Source of the DNA: Hofstenia miamia
Taxonomy: Eukaryota; Xenacoelomorpha; Acoela
Direction: 5' to 3'
Assembly (NCBI GenBank): GCA_004352715.1
Contig: SCFE01000025.1
Coordinates: 398,669 to 462,668 of the forward strand
DNA length: 64,000 bases
A program made the position numbers and the translations under genes. The notes under the pieces were generated by a model. It had not been told where the DNA came from. It saw nothing but the letters and a program-made list of their open reading frames with translations, and searched no databases. Shown here piece by piece: positions 58,165-64,000 of this stretch (positions within the stretch are counted from its first letter, which is position 1; every line of letters starts with the position of its first letter).

Positions 58165-60950
58165 GTATTGAAATATGAAAACTCTTCTCAATCACAATTA
58201 ATATTTGCACTAAATAGTTACATGTATATTCTATTAGTAAGCATATTGTCTGCTTGAAATTTTAAGCTTTATGCTATTCACACTAAGAGGATTTATTAAG
58301 TTGAAGTAAATGTAGTGCTTTGTTCTAAATTAGATTTTTTCAAGCATTAAAAATTTGATATTTCTAAATTCGAAAAATATTTGTTTTTAAGTTGAAGGCT
58401 ATTATTGTTTGCCAGAACCAAAAAATATCATATTGCCAATCATGTTTAGTCCAAGCTGATCTTAAGGATTGGACAATCAGTGTTTGGAAATCAAAAGTAG
58501 CAATGACAAAAGTTTGAACCAATTTTTTATTTCAAAAGTATTCGAAATCTTTGAGGTATTGTCCAAAAAAATCCCAAAAACTATTTTGTAGTTATGGTAG
58601 AAAACTTTTTTGGTTTTTTATGGTTTCATACAAGAAATTTTACAAAATTTAAAATGTATCTACTACTTCTTGTACCAGCACATCTGGAACAGTAATACAT
58701 GAAATAGGAAAATTCCAATGGTAGAAGAACCTTAATTTACAAATTTATACGCACTGTGATCTGTTCACTAAAGCATATTAAGCTTGAACTGCTTTCCTAT
58801 TAATCGCTAATTAGTTCATGCTTGTGTTCATTTTGCTATGCTTAGGTAGAGCCAAAGCCTACCGTAATCACGGCTTGGAGATTTGCAGCAAAATTAACAA
58901 AAATGAAGCCACAAACACACTTCGTCACAGACCAAGATTTGATGCAACAAATCACTATAAATAAAAAAGCAAAGAATTAGCTATTTTACAAATCTATGCA
59001 ATTTTTTAAGAGCTTTGATTTCTTGAAAATTGCAAAACCCACTTTCAAAAATAATGAGGCCATTAACAATAAACAATCATTTTTCTGCATATCAATATTT
59101 ATGATTTTACTTCCTAAAAATCAACGGATATAGACTTACTCAAACAGAAATGTAGATCTAACCTTTCTGCTTTGAAATGAAATATTTCTAGAAATTTAAT
59201 TTACTCTTTGCCTATGAAATCCTTTAATTGCTTGATGAACCCCTTTTATGTTGGGAAGCATATGCAATGGTTGTAGCTCCACAAATTTGAAGGGAATTTT
59301 TGATATTCTTTGTATTGAATATTTGAACAAAATTTTACACCAATTCCCTACTTGCAAGAGTATTTATTGCTAGTTTTCGTTTTTTTACTGCAAATCGCTA
59401 GGCCGTGAATTAAGTAGGCCTTGGTAGAGCACATGCAAAATATCAAGGGTTTGCTTTGCGCACCAACAAATTTAACATCTTAATGAACTTTGTTTGGTTC
59501 AAACTAAAAAAAATTTTTCTAAAAATTCGAATCACTTTTCAAAATATATTTAATGCAATGGCTTTGAAAGAAACGATTTCATAAGATATTAAATTAAGTA
59601 TTTTGGAATTTTCGTACTTCCACAGTTTGTCAAAAAATAATGAAATTGACTTTGATTTTTAGCATTGTGGATTTCTGTTGTAATACTTTCTCTAAGTAAT
59701 ACTTTACTAGACTTCTATCATTCACAAGTAACACAGGGCACTGAAGTCTTTTAGTTAAACACTAATACAGTAAAGGTAATGGCTATATGCTCTTGAATTC
59801 AGCAAATCAAAAATATAATTAATATACTAGATCCCATTTTTAGCTATCAGCAACAATTATATTATAATCAAAATCGCTTGTTTTAATTAAATTTCATAGC
59901 GCCGACGACATAGTATCAATTCCAATTTAGAAACAAATATTTAATAAAAAAATTATGTTTTAGTTACTCTACACTCTATTAGCAGCTAAGAACCATTATT
60001 GAAATATATTGTGAAAAAATAGAAAACCTAGCAGCTTGTACGATATCCTCTTGAAATAACACATTGACCCCTGAGTTTGGAGGAATACACCTTTTAAATT
60101 TCCCGGCAAGATATAATTTTGTAAACATCTAGAGAAGTCTGTATACACTAAGAGATCATCCAAATGATCATATCCATACACCTCAGGCGTAGTTTTGGAA
60201 CATGCCCCACATGTTCAATGATATTCACTCAGCAGAGCGAGCAGAAAAACTCGGGAATATTGTATTTTTGAAATAGAAGACATCTTGTTTTTCAGAAACT
60301 AAGTAATTTGCTTTAGTGACCACTATCAATGTTTCCGTGGGCAAATTCGAATTCGCTATGCACTCAAATGCAGCCTACTTACTTTTCATCATATTTAATC
60401 AAATCCTTATTGCTTTGACGTATAAGACTCCCTGAATGACGTCTACAACACTTCAGTTTCTTTGATGACAAGTCTATTAAATTTTTATGGGAAAACACCC
60501 TTTATCCATTAATACTGGTATTTTTGTTATATGCACCATAGAATTGCGATATAAATTCCTAATTATTTATTTTAGTATTGAGTAAAATGAATTTTTGGAG
60601 TTCAAAGTATGCAGAAAAGGATTTCCACAGTACACTTTAAAGTTTTCTTCTACGGAATTATGTGCGTATATGTATAAAATGTGGTGCTTGTGCCTTTTTT
60701 CAAACCGCCCCAGACAATAACGACCACATCTTAGCAAAAAGCAATATGTCAAGATAAAAAATATAAAATGAACAATTAAATAAAAATAGTTCATTCCAGA
60801 AAACATATTACATATATAAGGATATTCAACTGTTCTTAGTTATCTTTGAATCAACAAAATTTACATGATTTGTAAACCTAATTTACATTCGTTAAAAAAT
60901 ATCTGCAAAAAAGAAGAAGCTACAATATTTATGCATTACCTCTCTCAAAC
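58165..60950. other. Intergenic sequence, no gene seen
   Basis: AT-rich. The ORFs at 59996-60181 and 60567-60806 (-) show no recognisable motif. Confidence 0.5.
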
Positions 60951-60999
60951 AATTGAAAAAATATATACTAATGTATCTATACAATAATTATAAATTTTA

Positions 61000-61077
61000 T
61001 AACCTTAACCCCAACCCTAACCTAAACGATATCTCAAACCACAACCGAAACCTTAAACTTAACTCTAACCTTAAGAT
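61000..61077. repeat. Degenerate telomere-repeat-like tract
   Basis: About twelve consecutive words of the form AACCYTAA/AACCCTAACC run over 78 bp (for example CCTTAACCCCAACCCTAACC), interrupted by degenerate units. They resemble the C-rich strand of TTAGGG repeats. The tract is internal, so it would be an interstitial remnant or a simple-sequence look-alike. Confidence 0.5.
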
Positions 61078-61833
61078 AATGTGCATTTTTGGCAATTTTT
61101 TCCATTTAGATTTGATTACAATAATGGACTACGTGATTCCTCTCCTATGTAACCTTATATTTTTAATTACTATCCTGAACATGAACTGCATTGTTTGAAT
61201 AATTTATGTGTTAAGCTAAAATACATGTAGTTATGCGGATTAATAATTTCGTTGTAATATAAAATCATTTTGTTACTATCATATATTTCTCTCGATAAAT
61301 CATGGATTAGAATGAATGTATTGTGGAAATATAATCTATCTATATATGATATAATATTGATTCTAATAGTTGAGGATATTTCTTAATTGTAATAAGTTTA
61401 ATTTTGCTGCGTCTCCATTTTATAATTTCATTGATATCATTCAGGAAAACTAATGCTAACAAGTAAATCTCGTAGTCTAGCAACATAATTTTTTCAGGCA
61501 TTATTGAAGAATTTCAAAAGGAATAGAGTTTTTAATACAACCGGATGGATATTTTAGAAGAGAATTTAAAGAACTTAGAAGTTGTAATTAAGTAATTATT
61601 AGAATACCATTTCCCTTAACATGCTTGAAATGCTAATAATATTTTGCTTCTCTTATGCTCTGGTAACTAAAGCAACGTAATGATTGACGAGCGATCCTTG
61701 AGTCAATTAACATTCTTCTTACTTTTTGCATGTCAGTTAATTACTTTAATTGTAATTTATATATTACTAAATATTTACTATAGTACATTATTAGTGAAAT
61801 TCGTATATTTCTAAAATACAAAATTCCTAAGTG
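61078..61833. other. Intergenic sequence, no gene seen
   Basis: Nothing recognised. Confidence 0.5.
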
Positions 61834-62827
61834 TTTTATATTTTATGCTAATTATACTTGTAAATAATAAAGTTATTTTTTTATTTTTGCTAAAACTTAC
61901 AAAAATCAGAACTTGTGCGTAGATCTTACACGTTGCTCAAGCCATTCCCTAGGAATTAATTTCAAGTTTAATTAATTTCAAGTTTAGTTGCTAAACTTTT
62001 AGTTCTTACATTATTTGTAAGTTTCATTTACATGGGGCACCATAATATTTTCACTGCTTATTCCGAAGTTTATTGAACTCGAAGTTTTTAATTCCGGCAG
62101 CTTAAAAGATTAATAAACCTCTACTTAATGTCTATTTCCATATTTGCAATAGAAAACACCAGTGGTAAGCAAATTGGTTACTTCCAAATGCATTAGTTAG
62201 AAGTACATCAGATATAATGTCGAGATAATTTTCAAATTTTTTAATTGACATTTTTGAAAAAATTTTTTAAATCATTTTGATATGTATAGTAGTTTGTAGT
62301 ATTTGTTTGTTTGTTTATCTTAGCAATAATTTTATATTTTATGCTAATTATACTTGTAAATAATAAAGTTATTTTTTTATTTTTGATAAAACTTACAAAA
62401 ATCATTAAGAACTTGTGCGTAGATCTTATACGTTCCTCAAGCCATTGAAGCTTACAACTTATAGATAAATTAATTTCAAGTTTAGTTGCTAAACTTTTAG
62501 TTCTTACATTATTTGCGAGTTTGATTTACATGGGGCACCATAATATTTTTCACTGCTTATTCCGAAGTTTATTGAACTCGAAGTTTTTAATTCCGGCAGC
62601 TTAAAAGATTAATAAACCTCTACTTAATGTCTATTTCCATATTTGCAATAGAAAACACCAGTGGTAAGCAAATTGGTTACTTCCAAATGCATTAGTTAGA
62701 AGTACATCAGATATAATGTCGAGATAATTTTCAAATTTTTTAATTGACATTTTTGAAAAAATTTTTTAAATCATTTTGATATGTATAGTAGTTTGTAGTA
62801 TTTGTTTGTTTGTTTATCTTAGCAATA
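61834..62827. repeat. Tandem duplication, two units of about 496 bp
   Basis: Unit 1 runs 61834-62329 and unit 2 runs 62330-62827. Both begin TTTTATATTTTATGCTAATT. The 3' 330 bp of each unit are nearly identical. The region after GCTCAAGCCATT differs: unit 1 repeats TTAATTTCAAGTTTA internally, while unit 2 has a different insert (GAAGCTTACAACTTATAG). No n lies between them, so this duplication looks genuine, unlike the others. Confidence 0.9.
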
Positions 62828-64000
62828 AATTTGCTTGGCTCTTTATTTATAGTTTTTGGCATAGGTACTATTATGCATGGTTTCAATTAGTCGGGAATTT
62901 TTGGTTTTTCAAATTTTGTTAAATTTATTACGCAAATGTAAGTTCAATGATTTTGCAGGTCAATTCTAAAACAAGAGTTAAAATTGTTCACAAGTCTTAT
63001 TTGAATTAATTTATCTTAATGTTTTCTATATATATATATGTATATATGTTCATACTCTAACACATTGTTATTCCCGAAAATGCATTTCAAACTGAAGTAG
63101 AAACAGTTATTCAGGAATAAAGAGATAGGAAGCAATAAATTTGAAATTAAAATAGGAAATAATTTAAACATGAACGAAATTATATGAAAAAACAGGTGTT
63201 TCTATTGTTTTGATTCTTTGCATTAATAACATTTATTACCTGCAAATCTTGCTTAAGTGTGCATGTACGACTACAACAAGTTATACTATTATATTGCATT
63301 AGATAGCTGCGATATTTTAATCTATTTCAAGGATCGTAGAATAGCAAATTCCTTTTACAAAATAATCTAATAAATATTTTAATATTTCTTAGAGAACGCC
63401 ATCTTTTGTATTATATATTAATTTCAAAATGCATGTTAAATGAAAAAAGTTGTTAATATTTTTTCAAGAAGCAGTCGCCTAGAAAACTATTTCTAAGAAA
63501 TGATGGAGCAAACGCCAAAATGCTTGCCAATTTGAAGTGTAATTGCGGTTGACTGGATTACCAAATAAATTTAGATTGATGAAAATATACTTTGAATAAT
63601 GTTATCCAATTCCAATAGTAGTTAACTAAAAACACGAAATCGAAGCCGGGTACATTTTTTGGAAATCACCGAGCACTAACTTATCCTCGATGTATCAATT
63701 TTAGTTGTATGACTTCAAGACCAGAATTTTAACTTTTCGTTTTGTTTTACTTTTTAAGATTGCTTGCATTAGCTCAAATATGCACTGATAAAACAAATTT
63801 ATAAAATAAGTTGCAATGGAGTCAATTGAACTATCCTTTCTGATATTCGATGTGGAGATTTCTGTCAGATATTACTCGGTGAAATTGAATCATTCTATGA
63901 CAGGCAGAAATATTCTACAAAGAAGTTGAAGATGTTTTAATTTTTAACACTCTTCCACCTATTGTTCTTTTAAAATTTTAAACCGTTTTCTTCCTTCACA
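62828..64000. other. Intergenic sequence, no gene seen
   Basis: AT-rich with a short TA tract near 63028-63048. Nothing else recognised. Confidence 0.5.

Noticed and set aside
58048-58257. 69-aa ORF with poly-leucine
   Set aside because: The leucines are the (TTA)n tail of the LINE.
1-64000. CRISPR arrays, bacterial operons, rRNA or tRNA genes
   Set aside because: No spaced identical repeats, no clustered ORFs and no recognisable rRNA. I did not see a convincing tRNA cloverleaf, though a by-eye scan can miss one.

Overview
The window is AT-rich metazoan nuclear DNA with many (TA)n microsatellites. There is no operon structure, ribosome-binding-site-like spacing or prokaryotic gene density. 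The content is a few intronless receptor genes in a large amount of transposon-derived and otherwise empty intergenic sequence. The transposon mix (Penelope with a GIY-YIG endonuclease, Tc1, hAT, a possible PIF/Harbinger trace, a CR1/L2-like LINE, and a LINE carrying an R2-like zinc-finger/nuclease tail) fits many invertebrates. I cannot name the species; a cnidarian, flatworm or tunicate would all fit.

The only convincing intact protein genes are three single-exon seven-transmembrane receptors on the + strand: 2575-3537 (320 aa), 41731-42690 (319 aa) and 48167-49126 (319 aa). The first is about 80% identical to the other two. Those two differ from each other at only two residues. All three are rhodopsin-class-like but share unusual core motifs: DRV for DRY, tyrosine at the toggle-tryptophan position, NFFIY for NPxxY, and no TM4 tryptophan.

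Layout. 1-6.1 kb: receptor A in plain AT-rich DNA. 6.1-8.9 kb: a transposon graveyard (hAT BED-protein trace, Tc1 C-terminal piece, Penelope-like element) broken by TA repeats and a 137-N gap. 10.4-12.4 kb: a second Tc1 piece with its end, then a broken ankyrin-repeat gene. 13.9-18.6 kb: LINE fragments, one split by about 1 kb of foreign DNA, and a third Tc1 remnant. 20.5-23.5 kb: a 1,523-bp direct duplication across a single n. 24.4-41 kb: mostly empty, with hAT-type non-autonomous elements, a LINE RT trace and a possible Harbinger trace. 41.4-52.3 kb: receptors B and C, each on a near-identical block of about 4.4 kb, with a gap of exactly 1,000 N between them. 54.7-58.2 kb: a near-full-length, multiply broken CR1/L2-like LINE. 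58.2-64 kb: mostly empty, with a telomere-repeat-like tract and a 496-bp tandem duplication.

The main caution for a reader is assembly structure. Three single-n junctions (22014, 36974, 44017) and the 1,000-N gap (46896-47895) all join a left piece whose end repeats the start of the right piece. This is what unmerged overlapping contigs or alleles look like. Receptors B and C may therefore be one gene. I found no convincing previously undescribed multi-gene system. The most biologically interesting item is the divergent receptor family.
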